A stretch of DNA of 62,137 nucleotides, taken from NCBI GenBank assembly GCA_027365475.1, contig DAHXNI010000083.1, positions 1 to 62,137 on the forward strand, written 5' to 3'. Position numbers and translations under genes: made by a program. Below, piece after piece: positions 10,146-19,664 of this stretch. The notes under the pieces were generated by a model. The model worked only from the letters and a program-made list of their open reading frames with translations. It had not been told where the DNA came from and ran no database searches. Each line of letters opens with the position of its first letter. Within the stretch, counting starts at the first letter, position 1. Origin of the DNA: Pseudomonadota bacterium. Its GTDB lineage: Bacteria > Pseudomonadota > Gammaproteobacteria > JAKAQQ01.

Positions 10146-13100
10146 TTAGGAAGTTTTGGGGGCCGACGCCTCGGAGAGATTGAGGAGCGTGGCATTCCCT
10201 CCGACCGCGGCCGTATTGATGGTGAGCACCCGTTCGACCGCAAAACGGTTGAGGTAGTGCGGACCACCCGCTTTGGGACCGGTTCCGGACAGACCTTGTC
10301 CTCCAAACGGCTGCACACCCATCACCGCCCCGACCATGTTGCGATTGACATAGGTATTGCCGCACCGGGTCTCCCGGAACATCTCCCGCATCCCCTGGTC
10401 GATCCGCGAATGGATGCCGAAGGTGAGTCCATAACCCGTCTCATTGATGTCCCGAATCAGTTGATGCAGCCGGTCTGAGGGAAATCGCACGACGTGGAGG
10501 ATCGGGCCAAACACTTCACCCGGCAGATCCCCCACCGCATCAAGTTCGATCATGCACGGCGCGAAGAAGGTTCCTTGAGCACACGCCTCAGGAAGCGGCA
10601 TCTCGTAGATGAGTCGACCCACACTCTGGATGGAATCCCGGTGATGGGCAAGACGCGTACGTGCCTCCTCATCGATCACGGGTCCGATATCGGTCGAAAT
10701 CCAGCCGGGATCACCGAGCGTGAGGGTTGCGAGATGACCCGCCAGCATGGTGAGGACCCGATCTGCGATCTCCTCCTGAAGGCAAAGGATACGCAGCGCC
10801 GAGCAACGCTGGCCAGCCGAGAGGAACGCCGACTGGACCACATCCGCCACGACCTGCTCCGGTAGTGCGGTGCTGTCGACGATCATGGCATTGACCCCAC
10901 CGGTCTCGGCAATCAGCACCGGCAGTGCCCCCCCACGCGTGGAGAGCGCCTTCTGGATCATCCATGCGGTCTCGGTCGAGCCGGTAAACGCGACCCCCGC
11001 AAGCCCCGGATGAGCCGTGAGCACCGCACCGATCGAGGGCCCATCGCCCGGCAGGAATCCCAGCACATCACCCGGAACGCCGGAGGCATGCAGAATCCGA
11101 ATGGCTTCGGAGGCGACCAGTGGAGTCTGCTCGGCAGGCTTCGCGATGACAGCGTTGCCAGCCGCGAGCGCACCGCCAATCTGGGCTGTAAAAATCGCGA
11201 GCGGAAAATTCCAGGGGCTGATACAGGCAAACACTCCCCTTCCCTCAAGCCAGAGTTCATTGCGCTCGCCAGCCGGACCGGGAAGGAGAATGGGTCCTTC
11301 AAAATCCGCCCGTGTCCGGGATGCGTAGTAGCGGAGGGCATCGGCAGCCTCACGGACTTCTCCCAAGGCGTCCGGAACCGTCTTGCCCCCTTCCCGGACC
11401 ACCAGGGCGGCCAGGACTCCACGCTCGGTCTCGAGCTGGTCGGCCGCGCGCTCAAGGATTTCGGCACGGGCACATCCCCGGAGGCGGTTCCAGGCAGGCT
11501 GCGCGGCACGCGCAAGAGACACTGCCCGATCGACAAGCTCGGATTCAGCCTCGTAGACAATCCCGACCGCTTCACGCCGGTCAGCCGGATTAAAGAGGAT
11601 CCGCTTCCGTCCCGGATGCGCCTCCCCCCCGATCCGGGGCTGTGCCACACGCATAGGATGCGCGACCGCTGCGAGCATTTCCTCCTTGAGCTCACGCCAC
11701 TCGCGTCGGCTCGCCCGATTGAGCCCCCGTGAGTTCAAGCGTTCAGGAAGATAAATGGCTCGCGGAAGCGCAATGCCCGGATGGGGCGCCCCTCCGGTCG
11801 CGAGCACCTGTTCCACGGGATCCGCCACAATTTCCTCAGCCGGAACCCGGGGATCCGCGATCCGATGGACAAAGGACGTATTGGCACCATTTTCGAGGAG
11901 TCGCCTGACGAGATAGGGCAGAAGCTCGCGATGCGCCCCACACGGGGCGTAGATCCGGCACGGTTGCCCGAAATCCGGATCCTCGCAAGCGGCCTGATAG
12001 AGGCTTTCGCCCATGCCGAACAGACGTTGACACTCGAACGCCTGCTGGCCACCAGAGAGTTCGATCAGCATCGCCAGGGTGAGCGCGTTGTGAGTGGCAA
12101 ACTGCGGGTAGAGATGATCGGCCGCAAAAAGTCGGCGAGCTGCTGCCAGATAGGAAAGATCCGTGAAAGCCTTGCGCGTCAAAACCGGATACCCGGCGAG
12201 GCCCTCTTGCTGGGCCCATTTGATTTCACTATCCCAATAAGCTCCCTTGACAAGCCGAACGGGGATCTGTTTGCCCTCCCGATGGGAGAGATCCGCAAGA
12301 CCGTCGATGATCCGTCCAACGCGTTTGCCATAGGCCTGAACCGCAAGTCCCAGAACCGGGTAATCGCGGAGCGACCGGGCACGGTAGACGTTCTCAAAAA
12401 CGGCCAGCCCGAGTTCGAGCCGATGGGCTTCCTCGGCATCGATCGTGATGCCGATTCCGGCATCCCGTGCGCGCTCGGCGAGGCGGGTCACCCGGCTGCA
12501 GAGATCGGGAAGCACCTGATCCGACTGGGCGAACTCGAAGCGCGGATGGAGTGCGGAAAGCTTGATGCTCACCGTATCGGTTTCGATGCCCACAGCTGAC
12601 CCGCGTGCATGACCCACGGCATCAATCGCCTGTGCGTAGGCATCCCAATAGTGATCCGCATCGGCCGGTGTCAGTGCAGCTTCGCCCAGCATGTCAAATG
12701 AAAAGCGGTGGCGTCCATCGCGCAGCGGGGCCGCTTTTGCAAGTGCTGCATCAATCGTGATGCCCATGACGAACTGGCTTCCCATCATTTTCATGGCACG
12801 CAGGAGGGCCGAACGGACGACCGGTTCGCCCACACGGCCGACCCAGGCCCGAAGCGTGTTCCAGGCCCCCGGCTCCGAATGATCCTCGAAGCGAACCAAA
12901 GCACCTGTCAGCAAAAGCCCCCAGCTCGCCGCGTTCACAAGCCACGAACCGTTTGCTCCCACATGCTGGCTCCAGCGAGCACTCCCGATCTTGTCCTGAA
13001 TCAGGCGATCCACAGTCGCTGCGTCGGGAATCCGGATCAAGGCCTCAGCGAGGCACATGAGCACGATCCCCTCTTCGGTCGACAGATCATATTCGGTCAA

Positions 13101-13361
13101 GAGGTCCTCAATGCCGAGCCGGAAGTGGCTCTTGCGTGACCGGACGGTCTTGACCCAGCGCAACGCCCGGACACGCGCACGCTCCCGCAGCGCGGGATCC
13201 AGCGCGGATGCGTCTAGGAGTCCTGCGACCAGCGTCTTTTCGTCTGCAAGAAAATCGTCTTCGAGATCCTCCCATCCGGTGAAGAAGGGCCGCTCGGAAT
13301 TCTCGACAAAGCCGTGCGTATCCGGGGTTTCTGAATCCATCGGGTTGCAATCGGTGTTCAT
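10146..13361 (-). CDS. putA: Bifunctional proline dehydrogenase / glutamate-semialdehyde dehydrogenase
   Basis: Oxidises proline to glutamate in two steps (FAD-dependent PRODH, then NAD-dependent P5C dehydrogenase). At 1071 residues it fits the shorter PutA class without the ribbon-helix-helix DNA-binding domain of E. coli PutA, so autoregulation is not expected. PRODH motifs include RLVKGAYWDSEIKWAQ and FATHNALTLAM. The dehydrogenase part shows SPWNFPLAIFTAQ, GVAFTGSTETAW and the catalytic cysteine in SAGQRCSALR. It starts 15 bases after the icd stop on the same strand and is followed by sdaA. Confidence 0.96.
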   Translation of the reverse strand: MNTDCNPMDSETPDTHGFVENSERPFFTGWEDLEDDFLADEKTLVAGLLDASALDPALRERARVRALRWVKTVRSRKSHFRLGIEDLLTEYDLSTEEGIVLMCLAEALIRIPDAATVDRLIQDKIGSARWSQHVGANGSWLVNAASWGLLLTGALVRFEDHSEPGAWNTLRAWVGRVGEPVVRSALLRAMKMMGSQFVMGITIDAALAKAAPLRDGRHRFSFDMLGEAALTPADADHYWDAYAQAIDAVGHARGSAVGIETDTVSIKLSALHPRFEFAQSDQVLPDLCSRVTRLAERARDAGIGITIDAEEAHRLELGLAVFENVYRARSLRDYPVLGLAVQAYGKRVGRIIDGLADLSHREGKQIPVRLVKGAYWDSEIKWAQQEGLAGYPVLTRKAFTDLSYLAAARRLFAADHLYPQFATHNALTLAMLIELSGGQQAFECQRLFGMGESLYQAACEDPDFGQPCRIYAPCGAHRELLPYLVRRLLENGANTSFVHRIADPRVPAEEIVADPVEQVLATGGAPHPGIALPRAIYLPERLNSRGLNRASRREWRELKEEMLAAVAHPMRVAQPRIGGEAHPGRKRILFNPADRREAVGIVYEAESELVDRAVSLARAAQPAWNRLRGCARAEILERAADQLETERGVLAALVVREGGKTVPDALGEVREAADALRYYASRTRADFEGPILLPGPAGERNELWLEGRGVFACISPWNFPLAIFTAQIGGALAAGNAVIAKPAEQTPLVASEAIRILHASGVPGDVLGFLPGDGPSIGAVLTAHPGLAGVAFTGSTETAWMIQKALSTRGGALPVLIAETGGVNAMIVDSTALPEQVVADVVQSAFLSAGQRCSALRILCLQEEIADRVLTMLAGHLATLTLGDPGWISTDIGPVIDEEARTRLAHHRDSIQSVGRLIYEMPLPEACAQGTFFAPCMIELDAVGDLPGEVFGPILHVVRFPSDRLHQLIRDINETGYGLTFGIHSRIDQGMREMFRETRCGNTYVNRNMVGAVMGVQPFGGQGLSGTGPKAGGPHYLNRFAVERVLTINTAAVGGNATLLNLSEASAPKTS

Positions 13362-13376
13362 GCGTGCGGGAGCCGC

Positions 13377-14621
13377 TCAGAGCCGCTCAATCAGGGCATC
13401 GGCAAACGCACTGGTGGAAACTTCCCGGACCCCGGTCATGAGACGGGCAAAGTCATAGGTCACGATCCGGTCAGCGAGCGTCTTCTCATAAGCCGCATGG
13501 ATTTTTTCCGCTGCCTCCTGCCAACCCAGATATTCGAGCAGGAGTACACCGGAAAACAGAAGGGAACCTGGATTAACGATGTTTTTGCCTGCGTGCTTCG
13601 GTGCGGTTCCGTGAGTGGCTTCAAAGACGGCCACGCCATCTCCGATGTTGGCACCTGGGGCGATTCCCATGCCTCCCACTTCGGCTGCGATCGCGTCCGA
13701 GAGATAGTCGCCGTTCAGGTTCGGCGTCGCAATCACATCAAATTCATCCGGCCGCAGCAGCATCATCTGGAACATGATGTCAGCAATCCGGTCCTTGATG
13801 ACGATCTTCCCCGGGGGAGGCTTTCCGCCCGGCAGTTTTGCGGCTGCCTCTTCGGTGAGCGTCACGGCACCGAACTCCCGCTGCGCCAGTTCGTACCCCC
13901 AGGCCCGGAACGCACCCTCGGTATACTTCATGATGTTGCCTTTGTGCACCAGGGTCACACTGCGACGGTGGTGTGCGATCGCGTATTCGATCGCCTTGCG
14001 TACCAGCCGCTCGGTTCCAAAGCGGGAGATCGGTTTGACACCGAGACCCGCACCTTCAAAAAACTGTGCCTTGAGTTCCGTCCGCAGGAAATGCGCCAGC
14101 TTCTTATTTTCGGGAGAGCCTGCAGCGTACTCGATGCCGGCATAGACGTCCTCGGTGTTCTCCCGGAACAGCACGACATCGATCTTCTCGGGTGCGCGTA
14201 GCGGAGAAGGAACTCCCTGGTAATAGCGGACCGGCCGGAGACAGGCATAAAGATCGAGCGCCTGACGCAGACTCACGTTCAGTGAACGGAACCCTCCACC
14301 TACCGGGGTCGTGAGGGGTCCTTTGATCGACACCCAAAGTTCTTTCATCCACTTGAGGGTTTCATCCGGAAAATACTGACCGTCATAGTGTGCTGCCGCC
14401 TTTTCACCGAGAAAGAGTTCGACCCAGTGAATTTTCCGGCGTTCGCCATAAGCCTTTTGGATCGCGGCATCCCATATCCTGAGACAGGGTGGGGTGATAT
14501 CGATTCCGATGCCATCACCTTCGACATATCCGATCCAGGGATCATCCGGAACAATCAGATGCCCGTTTTCATAACGAATCTTCCGTCCGCCACGAGGCGG
14601 TTGTACGCAGTTGGCATTCAT
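13377..14621 (-). CDS. icd: Isocitrate dehydrogenase (probably NADP-dependent)
   Basis: TCA-cycle enzyme converting isocitrate to 2-oxoglutarate and CO2. The 414-residue length is typical of the bacterial homodimeric type. Substrate-site motifs are SLNVSLRQALDLYACLRPVR and RENTEDVYAGIEY; metal and nucleotide motifs are NLNGDYLSDAIAAEVGG and ATHGTAPKHAGKN. In E. coli Icd, NADP choice depends on a Lys-Tyr pair after HGTAP and on Tyr and Arg in VTYDFER. Here the Lys is followed by His, while Tyr and Arg remain (VTYDFARLM), so NADP is likely but not certain. Its ATG overlaps the arnD stop by 4 bases. Confidence 0.95.
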   Translation of the reverse strand: MNANCVQPPRGGRKIRYENGHLIVPDDPWIGYVEGDGIGIDITPPCLRIWDAAIQKAYGERRKIHWVELFLGEKAAAHYDGQYFPDETLKWMKELWVSIKGPLTTPVGGGFRSLNVSLRQALDLYACLRPVRYYQGVPSPLRAPEKIDVVLFRENTEDVYAGIEYAAGSPENKKLAHFLRTELKAQFFEGAGLGVKPISRFGTERLVRKAIEYAIAHHRRSVTLVHKGNIMKYTEGAFRAWGYELAQREFGAVTLTEEAAAKLPGGKPPPGKIVIKDRIADIMFQMMLLRPDEFDVIATPNLNGDYLSDAIAAEVGGMGIAPGANIGDGVAVFEATHGTAPKHAGKNIVNPGSLLFSGVLLLEYLGWQEAAEKIHAAYEKTLADRIVTYDFARLMTGVREVSTSAFADALIERL

Positions 14622-15592
14622 CGGTTTGACTCCACCAGTGAAAAAGCTGAAATCGGCAAAGAACGGGCATCAGCACTCTGAGTCTCAGTCCCATCGCGTG
14701 CTCGGCCCTGACGGGCGAGTCTTCCGGTGCGACCCGGAACCGTCCCCATACGTACCTCACAGACCGGAACACGAGCGAGATCGAGCCCTTGATACATCGC
14801 ACCGAGACTCACGCAGGGCACTCCCGCCTCCCGCCAGAGGGTGAGCAGACGTTTGAGAACGGCCCGATGGCGAATCCCCTCGAGCTCGGCGTGGAGCGTG
14901 AATACCTGATCCCCTGCACGGCGCCGGCTGGCCTCAAACAGCACATCGGCCAGATTCTCGTCATGGATACCATGGCGTCCGATGAGTTCATCGAGCGTGG
15001 GCAGAGTCGATGGCAACTGAAGGCAGCGGAATACGCGCCCTCCGATCATCGGATAAAAAGGTCCGGATCCGCGGCAATCGCTCGCGTAGCGGAGTCCCGC
15101 TTCCTCCTCAGCCAAAAAGGCATGGGCATTCATCTGCCAGCCGGCTGCGCCGGCCGTTTCCGGTCGCATGCCGAATACCGACTGGAATGCGTCGGCCCCC
15201 TGTTCGAACTCGTGCCGGGTCCAGCGCTCACCCCGCTGCCCCACGAAATCCTGCCAGCGGACATGATCGTAGGCGTGCAACCCCACCTCGAAGCCTTGCG
15301 CCCGTGTTTCGCGCAGAATCTCCCCTGCTCTCCGGCCGATAGGAGGGCCTGGCAGGAGTGTCCCGTAAAGCAGGGTTCCCAAACCGTAGTTTTGAACGAT
15401 TGAGGTTCGCCGGACCTTTCCCAGAAAACCGCGGCGGAAAACACGTCTCAGCGCACGTCCCGTATGATCGGGGCCCACCGAGAAAAGAAAGGTGGCTCCG
15501 GCACCGGCATCATGGAAGAGCTGTCGCAGCGCCGGAACGCCGAGCCGCGTTCCACGCAGAGTATCCACATCAACCTTGAGTGCAACGTTCAT
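14618..15592 (-). CDS. arnD: 4-deoxy-4-formamido-L-Ara4N-phosphoundecaprenol deformylase
   Basis: Membrane-associated polysaccharide-deacetylase-fold enzyme that deformylates undecaprenyl-phosphate-L-Ara4FN on the way to L-Ara4N-modified lipid A. Matches to ArnD include KVDVDTLRGTRLGVPAL, FLFSVGPDHTGRALRRVF, GFEVGLHAYDHVRWQDF, YASDCRGSGPFYP and TLHAELEG. At 324 residues it is slightly longer than E. coli ArnD because of a C-terminal tail of about 50 residues without recognisable structure. It begins 10 bases after the arnA decarboxylase gene and ends inside the icd start codon. Confidence 0.92.
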   Translation of the reverse strand: MNVALKVDVDTLRGTRLGVPALRQLFHDAGAGATFLFSVGPDHTGRALRRVFRRGFLGKVRRTSIVQNYGLGTLLYGTLLPGPPIGRRAGEILRETRAQGFEVGLHAYDHVRWQDFVGQRGERWTRHEFEQGADAFQSVFGMRPETAGAAGWQMNAHAFLAEEEAGLRYASDCRGSGPFYPMIGGRVFRCLQLPSTLPTLDELIGRHGIHDENLADVLFEASRRRAGDQVFTLHAELEGIRHRAVLKRLLTLWREAGVPCVSLGAMYQGLDLARVPVCEVRMGTVPGRTGRLARQGRARDGTETQSADARSLPISAFSLVESNR

Positions 15593-15602
15593 GGCCGAAC
15601 GG

Positions 15603-16655
15603 TCAGTCGCCCTCGCTGACCAGTTGTCCGGCCTGGGTCACATCCCCGCGATACGCCTCGAAAATCCGGCGGAGCGCCGTTTCCAGGTCGACCACGGGTT
15701 TCCAGCCGAGCTCGCGACGGGCATGCTCGATCGAAGGCACACGGTTATCAACGTCCTGGTATCCCTCTCCGTAATAATCGGCGGCGCAGACATCGACCAG
15801 CTTCACGCGTGCAGCCGAAGGGCTGTATTCCGGATACTCTTGCGCGAGTTTCAACATGAGTTCCGCGAGTTCCCGGACCGAATACTGATTGTCAGGATTC
15901 CCGATGTTGTAGATGCGTCGGCTGGCGGCTCCGTTCGGGTTGTGAATGATCCGCATGAGCGCCTCGATTCCGTCATCGATATAGGTATAGGAACGGCGTC
16001 GCTCTCCACCATCGACCAACCGGATATCCTCCCCGCGCACGATGTGCCCCAAAAACTGGGTCACGACACGGGAACTGCCTTCCTTGGCCGCATGGATGCT
16101 GTCCAGGCCTGGGCCAATCCAGTTGAAGGGCCGGATGAGGGTGAAATCGAGCTCATCCTCGATTCCATACGCCCAGATGACTCGATCGAGGAGCTGCTTC
16201 GAACTGCTGTAGATCCAGCGCTGCTTCGGAATGGGACCCAAAACCAGCGTCGATTCGTAAGGATCGAAGGCCGGATCCGGGCACATGCCATAGACTTCCG
16301 AGGTGGACGGGAAGATGATCCGCTTCCGATAACGCACACACTGGCGGATAATCGGAAGATTGGCCTCGAAATCCAGACTGAACACCTTGAGCGGTTCGCG
16401 GACATACATTGCGGGGGTGGCAATGGCGACAAGCGGCAGCACCACATCACATTTCTTGACGTGGTATTCCACCCACTCCCGGTTGATGGTGATGTCGCCT
16501 TCAAAGAAATGGAACCGGGGATGGGCAAGCATGCCAGCAATCCGTTCCGAAAACATGTCCATCCCAAAGACTTCCCAGTCCGTCTCGCTCAGAATCCGCT
16601 GGCTCAGGTGATGGCCGATGAAACCATTCACCCCGAGGATCAGTATTTTTTTCAC
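15603..16655 (-). CDS. arnA: UDP-glucuronate decarboxylase (ArnA C-terminal domain as a separate protein)
   Basis: NAD-dependent SDR enzyme that oxidatively decarboxylates UDP-glucuronate to UDP-4-keto-pentose. The nucleotide-binding GVNGFIGHH is at residues 8-16, the YxxxK pair is in YSSSKQLLDRVIWAYG, and RPFNWIGPGLDSI is characteristic of ArnA. The 350-residue protein equals only the C-terminal half of E. coli ArnA; the formyltransferase half is the preceding gene, overlapping by ATGA. The split form occurs in some bacteria and works as two polypeptides. Confidence 0.92.
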   Translation of the reverse strand: MKKILILGVNGFIGHHLSQRILSETDWEVFGMDMFSERIAGMLAHPRFHFFEGDITINREWVEYHVKKCDVVLPLVAIATPAMYVREPLKVFSLDFEANLPIIRQCVRYRKRIIFPSTSEVYGMCPDPAFDPYESTLVLGPIPKQRWIYSSSKQLLDRVIWAYGIEDELDFTLIRPFNWIGPGLDSIHAAKEGSSRVVTQFLGHIVRGEDIRLVDGGERRRSYTYIDDGIEALMRIIHNPNGAASRRIYNIGNPDNQYSVRELAELMLKLAQEYPEYSPSAARVKLVDVCAADYYGEGYQDVDNRVPSIEHARRELGWKPVVDLETALRRIFEAYRGDVTQAGQLVSEGD

Positions 16656-17563
16656 GGGTGTTCTCCGAGCGCGAGCGGCATGGAAAGGGCGGATGTGGCA
16701 TCCGGCCCACTCCAGCGGTATTTTAACACCTGGATTCTCCGTCCGTCCCCGCAGTCGGCGAAAAGAAGACCCTGCTCGGTGTAGAGGAGCGGCTTCGAAT
16801 GCCGGGCGGGTTCCGAATCAACCCGGGCACGGTCGATCCAGAGACGATGGGATCCGCAGTCGCTGAAGGCACCCGGGAAAGGCGGGGCCACAGCCCGGAT
16901 GAGGTTGTGGATCTCTGAAGCCGGCCGGCTCCAGTCGATCCGCCCGTCTTCCGGATGTCGTCTTCCGAAATACTGCCCCGGCAGAATCGGCAGCGGGCGG
17001 GCGCGCACCGTTCCGGCCACAAGCCCTGGAAGGCTCCGGTAGAGCACCATCTCGGCGGCCCAGGCCACCTTGCGTGCAACCTCGATCGCCTGATCCATCA
17101 TCAGGATCGGTACCGCCAGCTGATCAACGAGATCCCCCGCATCCGCGCGTTCAACCATGTAATGGAGGCTCGCGCCGGTCTCCCGTTCGCCCTTGAGGAG
17201 AGCCCAGTTGACCGGGGCCCGTCCGCGGTAGCGTGGCAGAAGCGATCCATGCAGGTTGAGTGCCCCGCAACGGGCAACCTGGAGCAACGACACCGGAATA
17301 AGATGGCGGTAATAGAAAGAAAATATGAAATCCGGTTCCAGGCGTATGAGATCGGGCAGGAGGGCCTGAAGGGCGTCCCGCTCCGGGCGGATGACCGGCA
17401 ATCCAGCCTGCTCCGCAAACTCACAAACGCTTCCAAACCATCGGTTCTCGTGCGGCTCATCCGGGTGGGTCACAACCAGCGGAATCTCGACCCCCTGGTC
17501 GAGAAGCACCGCAAGTCCCCGCACGCCTACTTCCTGGTAGGCAAAAACAACCGCCCGGGTCAT
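16652..17563 (-). CDS. arnA: UDP-L-Ara4N formyltransferase (ArnA N-terminal domain as a separate protein)
   Basis: Transfers a formyl group from 10-formyltetrahydrofolate to UDP-L-Ara4N. The 303-residue protein has the formyltransferase fold with NLHGSLLPRYRGRAPVNWAL (Asn and His of the active site) and HYMVERADAGDLVDQ (catalytic Asp). Residues about 205-300 form the usual C-terminal OB-like extension. It overlaps arnC upstream and the decarboxylase gene downstream by 4 bases each, so its expression is tightly coupled with both. Confidence 0.9.
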   Translation of the reverse strand: MTRAVVFAYQEVGVRGLAVLLDQGVEIPLVVTHPDEPHENRWFGSVCEFAEQAGLPVIRPERDALQALLPDLIRLEPDFIFSFYYRHLIPVSLLQVARCGALNLHGSLLPRYRGRAPVNWALLKGERETGASLHYMVERADAGDLVDQLAVPILMMDQAIEVARKVAWAAEMVLYRSLPGLVAGTVRARPLPILPGQYFGRRHPEDGRIDWSRPASEIHNLIRAVAPPFPGAFSDCGSHRLWIDRARVDSEPARHSKPLLYTEQGLLFADCGDGRRIQVLKYRWSGPDATSALSMPLALGEHP

Positions 17564-18522
17564 GCCCCGGCTTCCGGTTTCTCGAGCACGGCGCCCACGA
17601 GATAACGGGGCCGTTTCTGAACCTGCTGGTAGATCCGTCCGACATACTCCCCGAGCAATCCAATCCCGAACAGGAGGACACCAATCAGGAAAAACACGAT
17701 TCCGAACAGGGTGAAGACGCCTTCGACCTGGGGACCAAAAAAGATGCGCTGGATCGCAAGATACAAAACGAGGATTCCGGCCGAAAGGGCGAGGCTGATT
17801 CCAAGCAGGGAAAAGAACTGCAGCGGAACCACTGAAAATCCGGTCACGAGGTCGAAATTGAGCCGGATGAGTTTATAGAGGGAGTATTTCGACTGACCGG
17901 CGGTGCGCTCGTCGTGATCGACTTCGATCTCCGTCGGTCGCGCGGCGAAGAGATAGGCGAGGGCCGGAATAAAGGTATGAATTTCCTCACACTGGTTGAT
18001 CGCATCCACAACCGCGCGATCATAAGCGCGGAGCATGCAACCCTGATCAGTCATGTGCACCCGGGTGATGCGTTCGCGCACCCGGTTCATGACGCGCGAA
18101 GCCGCTCTCCGCCAGAGATGGTCGTGACGCGTGCGGCGGATGGTTCCCACATAGTCGTGACCCTGATCCATGGCCTCGAGCAGCCGCGGGATTTCCTCCG
18201 GAGGGTTCTGGAGATCGGCATCCAGTGTGATGACACGGCGGCCACGGGCATATTCAAAGCCGGCGAGAATCGCCGCATGCTGGCCAAAGTTCGACTGGAA
18301 CAGGATGACCCGGGTCACCCAAGGATGCGATTCGAAGACTTGGCGCAGCAGGGCGGCTGACCGGTCCTGGCTTCCATCGTCGACAAACACCACCTCGTAC
18401 GAACCGCCGCTTCGCTCCAAAACCGGGTACAGGCGTTCGAAGAACTTTGGGAGGCTGGCTTCCTCGTTGTAGACGGGGATAACGACCGAAAGATCCCGGG
18501 TTGCGGATCGCATCGGATTCAT
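17560..18522 (-). CDS. arnC: Undecaprenyl-phosphate L-Ara4FN transferase (GT2)
   Basis: Inner-membrane GT2 glycosyltransferase that loads L-Ara4FN onto undecaprenyl phosphate. I start it at 18522 (MNPMRSATRDLSVVIPVYNE), giving 320 residues, close to E. coli ArnC. The catalytic domain shows VIPVYNEEASLPKFFERL, VVFVDDGSQDRSAALL and LDADLQNPPEEIPRLLEAMD. Two C-terminal membrane helices follow (LQFFSLLGISLALSAGILVL; FGIVFFLIGVLLFGIGLLG). The start codon overlaps the arnB stop by 4 bases. Confidence 0.92.
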   Translation of the reverse strand: MNPMRSATRDLSVVIPVYNEEASLPKFFERLYPVLERSGGSYEVVFVDDGSQDRSAALLRQVFESHPWVTRVILFQSNFGQHAAILAGFEYARGRRVITLDADLQNPPEEIPRLLEAMDQGHDYVGTIRRTRHDHLWRRAASRVMNRVRERITRVHMTDQGCMLRAYDRAVVDAINQCEEIHTFIPALAYLFAARPTEIEVDHDERTAGQSKYSLYKLIRLNFDLVTGFSVVPLQFFSLLGISLALSAGILVLYLAIQRIFFGPQVEGVFTLFGIVFFLIGVLLFGIGLLGEYVGRIYQQVQKRPRYLVGAVLEKPEAGA

Positions 18523-19661
18523 CCCGGGTTCACGAGCGCCTGTCCGATGGCCTCGACGACTCGGTCCACGTCCGCAATCTGCATGGCCGGAAAAAGCGGC
18601 AGGGTCACGGTTTCCCGACCGATCCGCTCCGCATTCGGAAACTGGCCGGGCTGCCATGCACACCGCTCGTGGTAGAGTGCGAGTGGTGGCAGCGCCGGAT
18701 AATGCATGCCGACCCCGATCCCCTGTGCACGCATGCGGGCTTGGAACTCGGTGCGATCGAAGCCCAGCTTTTCGAAAGGGATCCGGACCGTAAACATGTG
18801 CCAGGCATGCCCGGCATCACCCCGGGCTGGCAGACCGAGATCCCAGGGATTCGATTCCAGTCTCTCGAAATAGCGCTCCGCGAGCCGACGTCGGGTACGA
18901 TTGAAATCATCAAGATGTGATAACTGTCCGAGACCGACTCGAGCCGCCACATCGGAAAGATTGTGTTTGCCGGCAGCCCGTTCGACCTCATAGCTGCCGT
19001 CCGTGTTTTTCCGGAGCCCATGGAAACGCAACCGTTCCAGTCCGTCGATCCACTCGGGGTGGTCCAGGGGGAGAGAAACCGCACCGCCTTCGATCGTGGT
19101 CATGTTCTTGTTGGCATGGAAGCTGAAACAGACCAAGTCACCGAAACTCCCGATGGGTCGACCCCGATAGCGCGCGCCGATCGCATGGGCTGCATCCTCG
19201 ACGATGTGGACACCCTGCCGTTGGCCCCAGGCGTAGAGGGGATCGAGATCAACCGGCCAACCGGCAAAATGAACCGGCATCACCACCCGGGTGTGCTCCG
19301 TCCGGGCGGCATCCACCGCCTGGAGGGTGAGATTGCGGGTATCGAGGTCGACGTCCACAAAAACCGGAGTCGCACCTACCCGCAACACAACATTCGCGCT
19401 CGCCGCAAAGGTCATGGCCGGAACAATGACTTCGTCACCTGGACCCACCCCGAGCACACGGAGTGCCTCTTCCAGAGCGCCGGTCGCGTGCCCAAACAGG
19501 AGGACACGCCGATCGCCACCGAGGTAGTGTTCAAGGGCGCTTTCGAGCTCGACGACTCTCGGACCGGACGTCACCCACCCCGATCGAAACGTGTCGACCA
19601 CGCCCGCGAGCGTGGCTTCGTCAAAGGTCGGGCGGGTAAAAGGCAGGAACGGTTCGGCCAT
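18519..19661 (-). CDS. arnB: UDP-4-amino-4-deoxy-L-arabinose--oxoglutarate aminotransferase
   Basis: PLP-dependent DegT/DnrJ/EryC1-family aminotransferase making UDP-L-Ara4N from the 4-keto sugar. At 380 residues it matches ArnB. Visible are FTRPTFDEATLAGVVDTFRS, LFGHATGALEEALRVLGV, VMPVHFAGWPVDLDPL, EDAAHAIGARYRG and the PLP-lysine segment CFSFHANKNMTTIEGG. It starts 3 bases after the arnE-like gene and overlaps arnC by ATGA. Confidence 0.93.
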   Translation of the reverse strand: MAEPFLPFTRPTFDEATLAGVVDTFRSGWVTSGPRVVELESALEHYLGGDRRVLLFGHATGALEEALRVLGVGPGDEVIVPAMTFAASANVVLRVGATPVFVDVDLDTRNLTLQAVDAARTEHTRVVMPVHFAGWPVDLDPLYAWGQRQGVHIVEDAAHAIGARYRGRPIGSFGDLVCFSFHANKNMTTIEGGAVSLPLDHPEWIDGLERLRFHGLRKNTDGSYEVERAAGKHNLSDVAARVGLGQLSHLDDFNRTRRRLAERYFERLESNPWDLGLPARGDAGHAWHMFTVRIPFEKLGFDRTEFQARMRAQGIGVGMHYPALPPLALYHERCAWQPGQFPNAERIGRETVTLPLFPAMQIADVDRVVEAIGQALVNPG

Positions 19662-19664
19662 GAA

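Noticed and set aside
8619-10478. 619-codon plus-strand frame opposite sdaA and putA
   Set aside because: It is antisense to two genes with strong family motifs; the long open frame is a result of high GC and codon bias.
15492-16784. 430-codon plus-strand frame opposite arnD/arnA
   Set aside because: Shadow frame; the opposite strand carries three arn genes with diagnostic motifs.
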